NCBI RefSeq assembly: GCF_016937615.1
Contig: NZ_JAFHKI010000009.1
Span: 1 to 38,736, forward strand
From: Pseudomonas lactucae
Lineage (GTDB): Bacteria; Pseudomonadota; Gammaproteobacteria; Pseudomonadales; Pseudomonadaceae
DNA: 38,736 nt
Reading direction: 5' to 3'
Shown: in pieces, positions 1-9,593 of the stretch
How the letters are laid out: each line of letters starts with the position of its first letter
Position numbering within the stretch: position 1 is the stretch's first letter
Program-made: the position numbers and the translations under genes
Notes under the pieces: generated by a model
The model's database searches: none
Told to the model about the DNA's origin: nothing
The model's input: the letters and a program-made list of their open reading frames with translations, nothing else

Positions 1-27
1 TTCAGTCACTTATCTATTAACTGACCC

Positions 28-57
28 ACCGCTATCGGGGGCAAGCCCCCTCCCACA
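28..57. repeat. Single REP element (fluorescens type)
   Basis: A GC-rich imperfect palindrome (GGGGGCAAGCCCCC core, ending CTCCCACA) lies just downstream of era. The same sequence recurs as inverted pairs near 12525-12612 and 29281-29368. Here only one arm is in view; a partner may lie outside the window. Confidence 0.75.
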
Positions 58-77
58 TTTTATGCCCTGCGGTGTCC

Positions 78-980
78 TTACAGGTCGCCGTAGCCAAGGG
101 AGCGTAACGCACGCTCATCATCGGACCAGCCACCTTTCACCTTCACCCACAGGTTGAGCATGATCTTGGAGTCGAACAGCAACTCCATGTCTTTGCGTGC
201 TTCGGTGCCGATGCGCTTGATGCGCTCGCCCTTGTCGCCAATGATGATTTTTTTCTGGCCATCACGTTCGACGAGGATCAGCGCATGGATATGCAGGGTC
301 TTGCCCTGCTGCTTGAATTCTTCGATTTCGACGGTGATCTGGTACGGCAGCTCGGCACCCATCTGGCGCATGATTTTCTCGCGTACCAGTTCGGCGGCGA
401 GGAAACGGCTGCTGCGGTCGGTGATCTGGTCTTCCGGGAAGAAGTGCTCGTTCTCCGGCAGGTAACCGGCGATTACGCGCTCCAGGGCTTCGAGGTTATG
501 GCCGTGCTGGGCCGAGATCGGCATGATCTGCGCGTTCGGCAGTTGTTCCTGCAACCAGGTCAGGTGCGGCATCAGTTCGGCTTTGTCTTCGATGCGGTCG
601 GTCTTGTTCAACGCGACGATCAACGGGCCGGTCACATACTGCACACGCTCCAGAACCATCTGGTCTTCGTCGGTCCACTTGGTGCGGTCGACCACGAAGA
701 TCACCACGTCGACGTCTTTCAACGCCGCCGAAGCAGTCTTGTTCATGTAGCGGTTCAGGGCTTTCTCGCCGCCTTTGTGCATGCCTGGGGTGTCGACATA
801 GACCGCTTGCACGTTGCCTTCGGTCTTGATGCCCAGCATGTTGTGGCGAGTGGTCTGCGGCTTGCGCGAGGTGATCGCGAGCTTCTGGCCGAGGATGTGG
901 TTGAGCAGTGTCGACTTGCCCACGTTGGGGCGGCCAACGATGGCAACATAGCCACAGCGTGTTGCGGTTGAATCAGTCAT
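78..980 (-). CDS. era: GTPase Era
   Basis: Era is an essential GTPase that binds the 3' end of 16S rRNA and assists 30S subunit assembly at the inner membrane. The 300-residue product has the G1 motif GRPNVGKS near residues 14-21, the DTPG motif of switch II, the NKTD specificity motif and a C-terminal KH RNA-binding domain with [11 protein letters not shown]. The ATG at 980 is preferred over an in-frame ATG at 1004 because it gives the normal N-terminus ([10 protein letters not shown]) and an 8-base overlap with the end of rnc, as expected for translational coupling. recO normally follows era in Pseudomonas; only 77 bases with one REP element remain before the window edge, so that gene cannot be checked. 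Confidence 0.97.
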   Translation of the reverse strand: MTDSTATRCGYVAIVGRPNVGKSTLLNHILGQKLAITSRKPQTTRHNMLGIKTEGNVQAVYVDTPGMHKGGEKALNRYMNKTASAALKDVDVVIFVVDRTKWTDEDQMVLERVQYVTGPLIVALNKTDRIEDKAELMPHLTWLQEQLPNAQIMPISAQHGHNLEALERVIAGYLPENEHFFPEDQITDRSSRFLAAELVREKIMRQMGAELPYQITVEIEEFKQQGKTLHIHALILVERDGQKKIIIGDKGERIKRIGTEARKDMELLFDSKIMLNLWVKVKGGWSDDERALRSLGYGDL

Positions 981-1662
981 GGCCATTCTCCACGCCCAGG
1001 GCAATCAGTGCTGCTGCGGCCGCTACCTGTTCGGCAATACGACGGCTCACACCCTGACCTCGGCTTTTTTCATTCAGTAAGGTGATTTCACATTCCACGA
1101 AGAACACGCGGCAATGGGGTTCACCCTGGATATCCACCACTTCGTAGCGTGGCAGTTCGCACCCGCGTGATTGCAGGAATTCCTGCAGGCGGGTCTTGGG
1201 GTCCTTGTTGGTGTCAACCAGGGTGAGGCTTTCGATCTCGGAGGTCAGCCACGCGGTGACGCGCGCCTTGGCCGCTTCCATGCCGGCATCCAGATAGATC
1301 GCACCGATCAGCGCCTCAAGGGCATCGGCCAGGATCGATTCGCGGCGGAAACCACCGCTCTTCAGTTCACCGGACCCCAGGCGCAGATACTCACCCAGGC
1401 CAAAACCACGGGCCAGCACGGCCAGGGTTTCGCCTTTCACCAGGCGTGCGCGCAGGCGCGATAACTGGCCCTCACGGGCCTGCGGGAACCGCTCGAACAG
1501 CGCCTCACCGGCGACAAAATTAAGGATGGCATCACCGAGAAATTCCAGGCGCTCGTTATTGCGCCCTGCAAAACTGCGGTGTGTGAGGGCAAGGACCATC
1601 AATTCCTGGTCCTTGAAGGTGTAGCCGAGCTGGCGCTCGAGACGACTGAGAGAAACGGTCAC
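973..1662 (-). CDS. rnc: Ribonuclease III
   Basis: RNase III cuts double-stranded RNA during rRNA maturation and mRNA decay. The 229-residue length is normal. The catalytic domain carries the family signature [10 protein letters not shown] at residues 36-45, with the acidic metal ligands. A double-stranded RNA binding domain starts at [14 protein letters not shown] around residue 155. The gene overlaps era by 8 bases and lies 150 bases downstream of lepB. P. aeruginosa has an extra small gene (PA0769, DUF4845) between lepB and rnc. The 150-base gap here cannot hold it, which matches what I recall of P. putida. Confidence 0.97.
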   Translation of the reverse strand: MTVSLSRLERQLGYTFKDQELMVLALTHRSFAGRNNERLEFLGDAILNFVAGEALFERFPQAREGQLSRLRARLVKGETLAVLARGFGLGEYLRLGSGELKSGGFRRESILADALEALIGAIYLDAGMEAAKARVTAWLTSEIESLTLVDTNKDPKTRLQEFLQSRGCELPRYEVVDIQGEPHCRVFFVECEITLLNEKSRGQGVSRRIAEQVAAAAALIALGVENGHD

Positions 1663-1784
1663 GGTTTATCCATAGTGAGTTGGTGGCACCGGCGGCCATC
1701 GACGATTGACGCAGTGTTCAAATTCAAATCCTGATGGGTGTTGCATGAGGCAGGGCCGATTTGTCCCCACCCCAGAAAAGCATT

Positions 1785-1806
1785 CGGCGCTGTGTTCACA
1801 GCGCCG
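1785..1806 (-). terminator. Hairpin between lepB and rnc, possible attenuating terminator
   Basis: A 22-base near-perfect palindrome, CGGCGCTGTG-AA-CACAGCGCCG, lies 7 bases beyond the lepB stop codon. Read on the minus strand it is followed by GAATGCTTTTC, a weak T-rich tail. It may terminate part of the lepAB transcripts, or it may be a structured leader for rnc. Its stem of about 9-10 pairs is short for an RNase III target. Confidence 0.5.
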
Positions 1807-1812
1807 TCTGTA

Positions 1813-2666
1813 TTACTTGATCAACCCGACCCGCGAGAAGTTCGGCAGGTGGCTGAGTTTGGGTTCCGGCCAGCTCATCCAGACCGCGAAAGCCTTGCCG
1901 ACAATATTCTCGTCGGGGACCATGCCCTGCAGCTCCTTGGGAATGGTTGAATCGTCCCAGTAGCGGCTGTCGTTGGAGTTGTCGCGGTTATCGCCCATCA
2001 TGAAGTAATGACCGGCCGGGACTTTCCACTGGCCACCCTGCATCGAGCGGCTCATGGCCTTGTGCACCAAGTGCTCGGAAGCGGCGCCCAGTTGTTCCTT
2101 GTACACCGCCACATCACCCAGTTGCGGGTCGTATGTGGTGCCGATCATCTGGTCGGTGATCAGCTGATCGTTGACGTACAGATGCTTGTCGTGGGTGTAG
2201 CGAACGGTATCGCCGGGCAAGCCGATCACGCGCTTGATGTAGTTGACGCTTGGGTCCGCCGGGTAGCGGAACACCATCACATCGCCGCGCTGCGGGTCGC
2301 CGACTTCAATGACTTTCTTGTCGATCACCGGCAGGCGAATCCCGTAGGAAAACTTGTTCACCAGGATGAAGTCGCCCACGTCCAGGGTGGGTTTCATCGA
2401 CCCCGACGGGATCTGAAACGGCTCCACCAGGAACGAGCGCAACACCAGCACGATGAACAGCACCGGAAAGAACGACTTGCCGTATTCAACCAGCAAAGGC
2501 TCTTTGTTCAGCTTTTCGACCACCACGCATCGGGCTGGCTGACGCTGCCCTGATAGGCCGCGATAGCCGAGCGCCGACGCGGGGCGAAGAACACCAGATC
2601 GAGCAACGCCAGGATGCCGCAAACGGCAACGGCGATGACCAGCAACAGCGGGAAATTTAGTGACAT
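1813..2666 (-). CDS. lepB: Signal peptidase I (apparent one-base frameshift near 2525)
   Basis: LepB is the inner-membrane serine protease that removes signal peptides from Sec and Tat substrates. Nearly all of the protein is visible: the catalytic Ser motif PSGSMKPTL, the Lys region with YIKRVIGLPGD, and the C-terminal GDNRDNSNDSRYW box. The expected N-terminus (MSLNFPLLLVIAVAV, first membrane segment) starts at the ATG at 2666, six bases short of the lepA stop. It runs in frame to PDA near 2526 and then is one frame off from VVVEKLNKEPLL. Restoring one G (GCGTGG to GCGGTGG) rejoins the two parts into a protein of about 284 residues, the normal length. The longer open frame starting at 2697 is a chance extension that overlaps lepA. 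An essential, single-copy gene makes a consensus error the likeliest explanation. Confidence 0.85.
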
Positions 2667-2671
2667 AGGAC

Positions 2672-4471
2672 CTAACTATCCAACCTGAGCACCGCAAGGA
2701 AGGCTTCTTGTGGAATTTCCACGTTGCCCACTTGCTTCATGCGTTTTTTACCGGCCTTTTGCTTCTCAAGCAGCTTGCGCTTACGGCTTACGTCACCGCC
2801 GTAGCATTTGGCCAGTACGTTCTTTCTGAGAGCCTTGACGGAGGTCCGCGCAATGATCTGCCCGCCAATGGCGGCCTGGATCGCAACGTCGAACATCTGG
2901 CGCGGAATCAGTTCTTTCATCTTTTCGGTCAACTGGCGCCCTTTGTAGTGCGCGTTGTCCTTGTGCACGATCAGTGCCAGTGCATCGACCTTGTCGCCGT
3001 TGATCAACACATCCAGCTTCACCAGATTAGCCGACTGATAACGATCGAAATGGTAATCCAGCGAAGCATAGCCGCGACTGGTGGATTTGAGACGGTCGAA
3101 GAAGTCCAGGACCACTTCGTTCATCGGCAAATCGTAGGTCACTTGCACCTGGGTACCGAGGAACAGCATGTCGTGCTGTACGCCACGCTTTTCGATACAC
3201 AGGGTAATGACGTTGCCCAGGTGTTCCTGCGGCACAAGAATATTGGCCCGCACGATCGGCTCGCGCATGTCTTCAATCGAGGACAGGTCTGGAAGCTTGG
3301 ACGGGTTGTCGACGTAAATCGTTTCACCGTTCTTCAGCAACAGCTCGAAAATAACGGTTGGCGCGGTGGTGATCAGGTCCAGGTCGTATTCGCGCTCAAG
3401 GCGCTCCTGGATGATCTCCATGTGCAGCATGCCGAGGAAGCCGCAGCGGAAGCCGAAGCCCAGGGCGTCGGAGCTTTCCGGGGTGTACTGCAACGACGAA
3501 TCGTTGAGGGTGAGCTTTTGCAGGGCTTCGCGGAAGTCTTCGAAGTCGTCGGAGCTGACCGGGAACAGGCCGGCGTAGACCTGCGGCTGGATACGCTTGA
3601 AGCCCGGCAGTACATCGACGTCAGGGGTGGAGCTCAGGGTCAGGGTGTCACCGACCGGGGCACCGTGAATGTCCTTGATGCCGGCGATGATGAAACCGAC
3701 TTCACCGGCTTTCAGATCAACGGTGGCGGTGTGTTTCGGGTTGAATACACCGACGCTGTCCACCAGGTGGATCTTGCCGGTGGATTTGACCAGGATCTTG
3801 TCGCCCTTCTTCACACGGCCATGGCGCACGCGGACCAGGGAAACAACGCCAAGGTAGTTGTCGAACCAGGAGTCGATGATCAACGCTTGCAGCGGATCTT
3901 CGATATTGCCGGTGGGCGCGGGGATGGTCTTGACCAGGCGTTCGAGCACTTCGTCGACGCCCAGGCCGGTCTTGGCGCTGCACTCGACGGCGTCAGTGGC
4001 GTCAATGCCGATGATTTTTTCGATTTCTTCTTTGACGCGATCCGGATCGGCCTGTGGCAGGTCGATCTTGTTCAGCACCGGCATGACTTCCAGGCCTTGC
4101 TCGATCGCGGTGTAGCAGTTGGCCACGGACTGGGCTTCCACGCCCTGCCCCGCGTCCACGACCAGCAGCGCGCCTTCGCAGGCCGCCAGGGAGCGGCTGA
4201 CTTCATAGGTGAAGTCGACGTGGCCGGGGGTATCAATGAAGTTCAGCTGGTACTTGATACCGTCTCTGGCGGTGTAATACAGGGTAACGCTGTGGGCCTT
4301 GATGGTGATCCCGCGCTCGCGTTCGAGGTCCATGGAGTCCAGTACCTGGGCTTCCATTTCACGCTCGGCAAGGCCGCCGCACATCTGGATGAATCGATCG
4401 GCCAGCGTCGACTTACCATGGTCAATGTGGGCGATGATGGAGAAATTGCGGATATGACTCAAATCACTCAC
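2672..4471 (-). CDS. lepA: Elongation factor 4 (LepA), ribosome back-translocase
   Basis: LepA/EF4 is a translational GTPase that acts on stalled or mistranslocated ribosomes. The 599-residue product has the G1 motif AHIDHGKST at residues 14-22, the G2/G3 region with RERGITI and DTPGHVDF, and the NKID guanine-specificity motif near residue 133. EF-G-like domains follow, then the LepA-specific C-terminal domain ([15 protein letters not shown]). It is followed closely by lepB. Upstream, on the same strand, lies lptG with a strong terminator in between, so lepA must have its own promoter in 4472-4571. In Pseudomonas genomes I know, lepA follows algU-mucA-mucB-mucD; that neighbour is absent here. 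Confidence 0.98.
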   Translation of the reverse strand: MSDLSHIRNFSIIAHIDHGKSTLADRFIQMCGGLAEREMEAQVLDSMDLERERGITIKAHSVTLYYTARDGIKYQLNFIDTPGHVDFTYEVSRSLAACEGALLVVDAGQGVEAQSVANCYTAIEQGLEVMPVLNKIDLPQADPDRVKEEIEKIIGIDATDAVECSAKTGLGVDEVLERLVKTIPAPTGNIEDPLQALIIDSWFDNYLGVVSLVRVRHGRVKKGDKILVKSTGKIHLVDSVGVFNPKHTATVDLKAGEVGFIIAGIKDIHGAPVGDTLTLSSTPDVDVLPGFKRIQPQVYAGLFPVSSDDFEDFREALQKLTLNDSSLQYTPESSDALGFGFRCGFLGMLHMEIIQERLEREYDLDLITTAPTVIFELLLKNGETIYVDNPSKLPDLSSIEDMREPIVRANILVPQEHLGNVITLCIEKRGVQHDMLFLGTQVQVTYDLPMNEVVLDFFDRLKSTSRGYASLDYHFDRYQSANLVKLDVLINGDKVDALALIVHKDNAHYKGRQLTEKMKELIPRQMFDVAIQAAIGGQIIARTSVKALRKNVLAKCYGGDVSRKRKLLEKQKAGKKRMKQVGNVEIPQEAFLAVLRLDS

Positions 4472-4571
4472 GGATCAACACTCAAAAAGGCTGCAGGCAG
4501 ATTGCCCGCTGAAAAATAGCCGGGAATTGTACCTGATGCTCGGGCCAGACGTCATCTTTGCTGACCAGAAC

Positions 4572-4606
4572 AAAAATGCCCCACTCATTCGAGCGGGGCA
4601 TTTTTT
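4572..4606. terminator. Rho-independent terminator downstream of lptG
   Basis: AAAAATGCCCC pairs with GGGGCATTTTT, with an inner CTC-ATTC-GAG extension. A-rich and T-rich flanks make it usable in both directions. It lies 17 bases after the lptG stop and separates lptFG from lepA. Confidence 0.9.
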
Positions 4607-4622
4607 GTGCATAAGCGCGGTA

Positions 4623-5702
4623 TCAACCGGCCCGGCGCAACAGCCAGAAGCCGGCCAGGGCGCAGATGGTGGTGGGCACCAACACCGCAAACAGCGGCGA
4701 GAAACCGAATACCAGGCTCAAGGGGCCGAGCAAGTTCTGGGCGATCTGGAAGGTAAAGCCCACTAATACGCCGGTAAATACTCGCTGACCGAGAGTCACC
4801 GAACGTAGCGGGCCGAAGACGAACGAGATCGCCATCAGCACCAGCGCAGCGGTCACTACCGGCTGCAGCACCTTGACCCAAAATGCCAGCCAGTAGCGGC
4901 CGTTGTTCAGGCCCTGGTCCTTGAGGTAATGGATATAGCTCCACAAGCCGGAGATCGGCAGGCTTTCGGGAATCATCACCACCGTATTGAGCAATTCCGG
5001 CTTAAGCGAGATACCCCACTCTTCGCTCGGCACGTTGATCACTTCGGTGCTGGCCTGGATACCTTGGCCGACATTGCGGAAATAAGTCGTGGTGATGTCA
5101 GTCAGTTGCCATTTTTCATTACTGTACTGCGCACTTTTGGCGAAACTGGACGACAGCATATGTCGCTCTTTGTCGAACCTGTAGCGCGTGACGCCAATCA
5201 ACAGTCCGCCGGGCTGAACAGCGTTGATGTGGATGAACTCATCCCCCTGGCGGTGCCACAGGCCGTGCTTGGCGCTTTGCGCATCGCCCGAACCCTGGGC
5301 CAGGGCGCGATTGGCCTGGGCTGTGGCTTCGGCCGGCGGCGCCACGTATTCGCCGATCAGCACGCTGCAGACCATCAGTAACAGCATGGGCTTCATGACC
5401 GCCCAGACGATACGGCCGATGGACACACCGGCGGCACGCATGATCGTCAGTTCGCTGTTGCTGGCCAGACTGCCCAGGCCGATCAGGCAGCCGATCAGTG
5501 CGGCCATCGGCATCATCTCGTAGAGACGTCGCGGGGCGGTGAGGAGCACGTAGTTCAGCACGTTCCATACGGTGTAGCTGTCATTGATGCTTTTCATTTC
5601 ATCAACCATGGCGAACAGCGATGCCAGGCCGATAATGATGCCAAGTACGGCCAGGATGGCGATCAGTACACTGCTGCCGATGTAGCGGTCGAGCTTAACC
5701 AC
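4623..5702 (-). CDS. lptG: LPS export ABC transporter permease LptG
   Basis: LptG is one of the two inner-membrane subunits of the LptB2FG transporter, which extracts lipopolysaccharide from the inner membrane and passes it to LptC and the periplasmic bridge. The 359-residue product starts MVKLDRYIGSSVL, with a first membrane segment at about residues 10-32 and further segments around 60-120. A periplasmic beta-jellyroll domain occupies roughly residues 130-260, and three membrane segments close the protein. This is the YjgP/YjgQ family architecture. It overlaps lptF by 8 bases, so the two are co-translated. Confidence 0.95.
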   Translation of the reverse strand: MVKLDRYIGSSVLIAILAVLGIIIGLASLFAMVDEMKSINDSYTVWNVLNYVLLTAPRRLYEMMPMAALIGCLIGLGSLASNSELTIMRAAGVSIGRIVWAVMKPMLLLMVCSVLIGEYVAPPAEATAQANRALAQGSGDAQSAKHGLWHRQGDEFIHINAVQPGGLLIGVTRYRFDKERHMLSSSFAKSAQYSNEKWQLTDITTTYFRNVGQGIQASTEVINVPSEEWGISLKPELLNTVVMIPESLPISGLWSYIHYLKDQGLNNGRYWLAFWVKVLQPVVTAALVLMAISFVFGPLRSVTLGQRVFTGVLVGFTFQIAQNLLGPLSLVFGFSPLFAVLVPTTICALAGFWLLRRAG

Positions 5703-6822
5703 GAGCCATCTCCTTCATACTGCGACGACTCTGCATCTTCAAGCGCAACGGCTCCCAATAAAGCAGAGCCAAGCCAACGGCCAGGAATATCGCGTGAACC
5801 CACCATAAGCCGAGCACGAGCGGGGTCTTGCCATTCTCCAGCCAACCACGGGCATAAGTCAGTAATGTCAGGTAGGTCATATACAGCAGGATGGCCGGCA
5901 ACAGCTTGAGGAAGCGGCCCTGACGCGGGTTGACCCGGGACAGCGGCACGGCCATCAAGGTCACGATGAACACCAGCAGCGGCAGGGAAATACGCCATTG
6001 CAGCTCGGCGATGGAGCGCAGCTCCTGACTGCCGAACAGCGACGCCGTCGGCAACGCGTCGCGGTCGGTCACCTCTTCACTGATATCCGGCCGTGCGAGC
6101 ATGACGCCATAGGTGTCGTACTTGATCGCCCGATAGTCCGCCAGACCAGGGCTGCCGTCATAGCGATAGCCGTTTTCCAGGACCAGGTAACGGCTGCCAT
6201 CGGGGCGCACTTCCTGGCGCCCGCTGTCGGCCACCAGAATTGAAATACCACGGTCTTTCTGGTTCTCGCCCTGGTTTTTCTGAGAAATAAACACACCGCC
6301 GAGGTTGGCGCGGTCATCGGTCATGGTTTCGGTGTAAGTCACCCGCGTACCGTCGTTGAGCGCTTGGAAGCGTCCCGGCTCGAGCGTGTCGAACTCGGTC
6401 ATCGCATCCTGCTTGTTCAGCAACAACTGGAACTGCATGGCACCCTGGGGCGCCAGGCTCAGGCTCAACCAGGCCATCACCAGGGCAACGCCGGCGGCCG
6501 GAATCATCGTCATGCCCAGCAGGCGCTGCTGGCTCATGCCGGTGGCCGAGAGCACGGTCATTTCACTTTCGAGGTACAACCGGCCGTAGGCCAGCAGGAT
6601 GCCGAGGAACAGGCCCAGCGGCAGGATCAGCTGCAAAAAGCCCGGCAGACGAAACCCCATGATCAGGAACAGCGAGCCTGGATCCAGAGCGCCGGAAGCG
6701 GCCTGGGCAAGGTATTTGACGAAACGACCACTCATGATGATGACCAGCAATACCGCACTCACGGCACTCAGGGTCAACAGGACTTCGCGGGACAGATAAC
6801 GGAAGACAATCAAACCAGACAC
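5695..6822 (-). CDS. lptF: LPS export ABC transporter permease LptF
   Basis: LptF is the partner of LptG in the LptB2FG lipopolysaccharide exporter. The 375-residue protein begins MSGLIVFRYLSREVLLTLSA. It has an N-terminal membrane segment (about residues 12-32), a helical pair including the conserved LESEMTVLSATGMS cytoplasmic coupling region near residues 84-97, a periplasmic jellyroll domain in the middle and three C-terminal membrane segments. It is first in the lptFG operon and divergent from pepA across 276 bases, the arrangement found in other pseudomonads. Confidence 0.95.
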   Translation of the reverse strand: MSGLIVFRYLSREVLLTLSAVSAVLLVIIMSGRFVKYLAQAASGALDPGSLFLIMGFRLPGFLQLILPLGLFLGILLAYGRLYLESEMTVLSATGMSQQRLLGMTMIPAAGVALVMAWLSLSLAPQGAMQFQLLLNKQDAMTEFDTLEPGRFQALNDGTRVTYTETMTDDRANLGGVFISQKNQGENQKDRGISILVADSGRQEVRPDGSRYLVLENGYRYDGSPGLADYRAIKYDTYGVMLARPDISEEVTDRDALPTASLFGSQELRSIAELQWRISLPLLVFIVTLMAVPLSRVNPRQGRFLKLLPAILLYMTYLTLLTYARGWLENGKTPLVLGLWWVHAIFLAVGLALLYWEPLRLKMQSRRSMKEMARG

Positions 6823-6918
6823 TCCAGGGTTGTCAGGCTAAGGCGGCCAAACAAGCAAGCATACCGAGTCAGCCCGTTTACACAGGGCCGGCTAAAAAGA
6901 TGGCGCATTATCCTGTGA

Positions 6919-8589
<1,671 letters not shown>

Positions 8590-8603
8590 CAATGAAGACC
8601 CCG

Positions 8604-8627
8604 GGGCGGTTGCATTTATAACCGCCC
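8604..8627 (+). terminator. Hairpin between pepA and holC
   Basis: GGGCGGTT and AACCGCCC form an 8-pair stem around an 8-base loop, 14 bases after the pepA stop. There is no T tract, so it may be a processing or stability element rather than a full terminator. Confidence 0.45.
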
Positions 8628-8645
8628 TGGACTTCAGGAACCGCA

Positions 8646-9074
8646 ATGACCCAAGTCGACTTCTATATATTGCCCAGCGCCGACCCGCTCGCGCGCCTGG
8701 ACTTTGCCTGCAAGCTCACCGAAAAAGCCTGGCGCATGGGCCACCGCATCTACCTGCATTGCAGCGATGCCGCCCAACGCGACGAGCTCGATGCCCGCCT
8801 GTGGCGCTTCAAGGGTGAAAGCTTCGTGCCCCACGGTCCCGCGGAATCCGAACCCGACGGCCTGATAGTGCTGGGTTTGGGCGACCATTGCGGCGACCAC
8901 CATGACCTGCTGGTCAACCTGGACCTGAAAGTACCGCCCTTTGCCAAGGCCTTCGCCCGCGTGGCGGAAGTGGTGGTGGAAGATCCGGCTATTCGTCAGG
9001 CCGCGCGGGAGAGTTTCCGTTTCTACCGCGAACAGGGCTATCCTTTGCAAGATCACCGGCTACAACGACTTTGA
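8646..9074 (+). CDS. holC: DNA polymerase III subunit chi
   Basis: HolC binds HolD and links the clamp loader to single-stranded DNA binding protein at the replication fork. The 142-residue protein starts MTQVDFYILPSADPLARLDF and shows the family pattern: an early YILP strand, ACKLTEKAWRMGHRIYLHC, and the C-terminal RESFRFYREQGYPL before the stop. It sits between pepA and the next small gene, in the same order as PA3831-PA3834. Confidence 0.94.
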   Translation: MTQVDFYILPSADPLARLDFACKLTEKAWRMGHRIYLHCSDAAQRDELDARLWRFKGESFVPHGPAESEPDGLIVLGLGDHCGDHHDLLVNLDLKVPPFAKAFARVAEVVVEDPAIRQAARESFRFYREQGYPLQDHRLQRL

Positions 9075-9081
9075 GCACACG

Positions 9082-9471
9082 ATGGACACTTCCAACCCCT
9101 TAAAAAAAGATGATCACCTGCTGGACGACCTCGAGTCGATCCGCAAGTTGCTGGGTGATGACGACTTGCAACCGCCACTGTTGACCGAACAGGCCGATGG
9201 CGAGGTACAGATTCCGCTGTTGTTCGACATGGTGGGCGGCAAGCCAGCCCCCGCACCGGTCGAGTCGCCCGCCGTAGAAGCGCCCCCCGTTGCCGCCGCC
9301 GAGAAAACCCAGGACGCCCTGCTGCTGCACCTGGACAACGAACTGCGCGCCGCCGCACAACTGATCATGCAAGACGTGATCGACGACTTTGCCCCGCATA
9401 TCGAAACCGAAATCAAGCGCCGGATGGATGCGCGGATGGAGCGGCTGATCGCCGCAGCCACAAGTAACTAG
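9082..9471 (+). CDS. Conserved hypothetical protein, PA3833-like, between holC and valS
   Basis: The 129-residue acidic protein begins at the ATG at 9082, 7 bases after holC. It has a charged N-terminus with paired Asp residues (KKDDHLLDDLESIRKLLGDDD), a Pro/Ala-rich linker at about residues 52-75 and a helical C-terminal half with IMQDVIDDFAPHIETEIKRR. No catalytic motif or membrane segment is visible. A gene of this kind lies between holC and valS in other pseudomonads. Its function is not known to me; the position suggests co-expression with holC. The longer open frame from 8941 only overlaps holC and is not used. Confidence 0.8.
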   Translation: MDTSNPLKKDDHLLDDLESIRKLLGDDDLQPPLLTEQADGEVQIPLLFDMVGGKPAPAPVESPAVEAPPVAAAEKTQDALLLHLDNELRAAAQLIMQDVIDDFAPHIETEIKRRMDARMERLIAAATSN

Positions 9472-9526
9472 CTATAAGCTGCAAGTGAGAGCACTGCGAC
9501 CCGCTTGCTGCTTGCAGCTTATAGCT
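9470..9526. repeat. 16-base perfect inverted repeat upstream of valS
   Basis: AGCTATAAGCTGCAAG at 9470-9485 is matched exactly by its reverse complement at 9511-9526, with a 25-base loop. The first arm includes the stop codon of the preceding gene. No T tract follows, so it is not a standard terminator. It is unlike the REP elements elsewhere in the window. Confidence 0.8.
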
Positions 9527-9593
9527 TGCAGCTGCCTCACCCCTTATACTTGCCGGCTTTCCTGAATAAATGCCAACTAGGGTCCCGCCGCGC

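Noticed and set aside
1663..1812. A small DUF4845 gene between lepB and rnc, as in P. aeruginosa
   Set aside because: The gap is 150 bases, includes a strong hairpin and has no suitable open frame.
2667..2697. lepB starting at 2697
   Set aside because: That start lies inside lepA and reads the first part of lepB in the wrong frame; the true N-terminus is visible from 2666.
2708..4519. A 603-codon open frame antisense to lepA
   Set aside because: It mirrors lepA and its length follows from GC-rich third codon positions. No family similarity is visible.
9470..9593. T-box or other riboswitch before valS
   Set aside because: No T-box sequence or specifier loop is visible, and T-boxes are not expected for valS in Pseudomonas. 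The structure is a plain inverted repeat.
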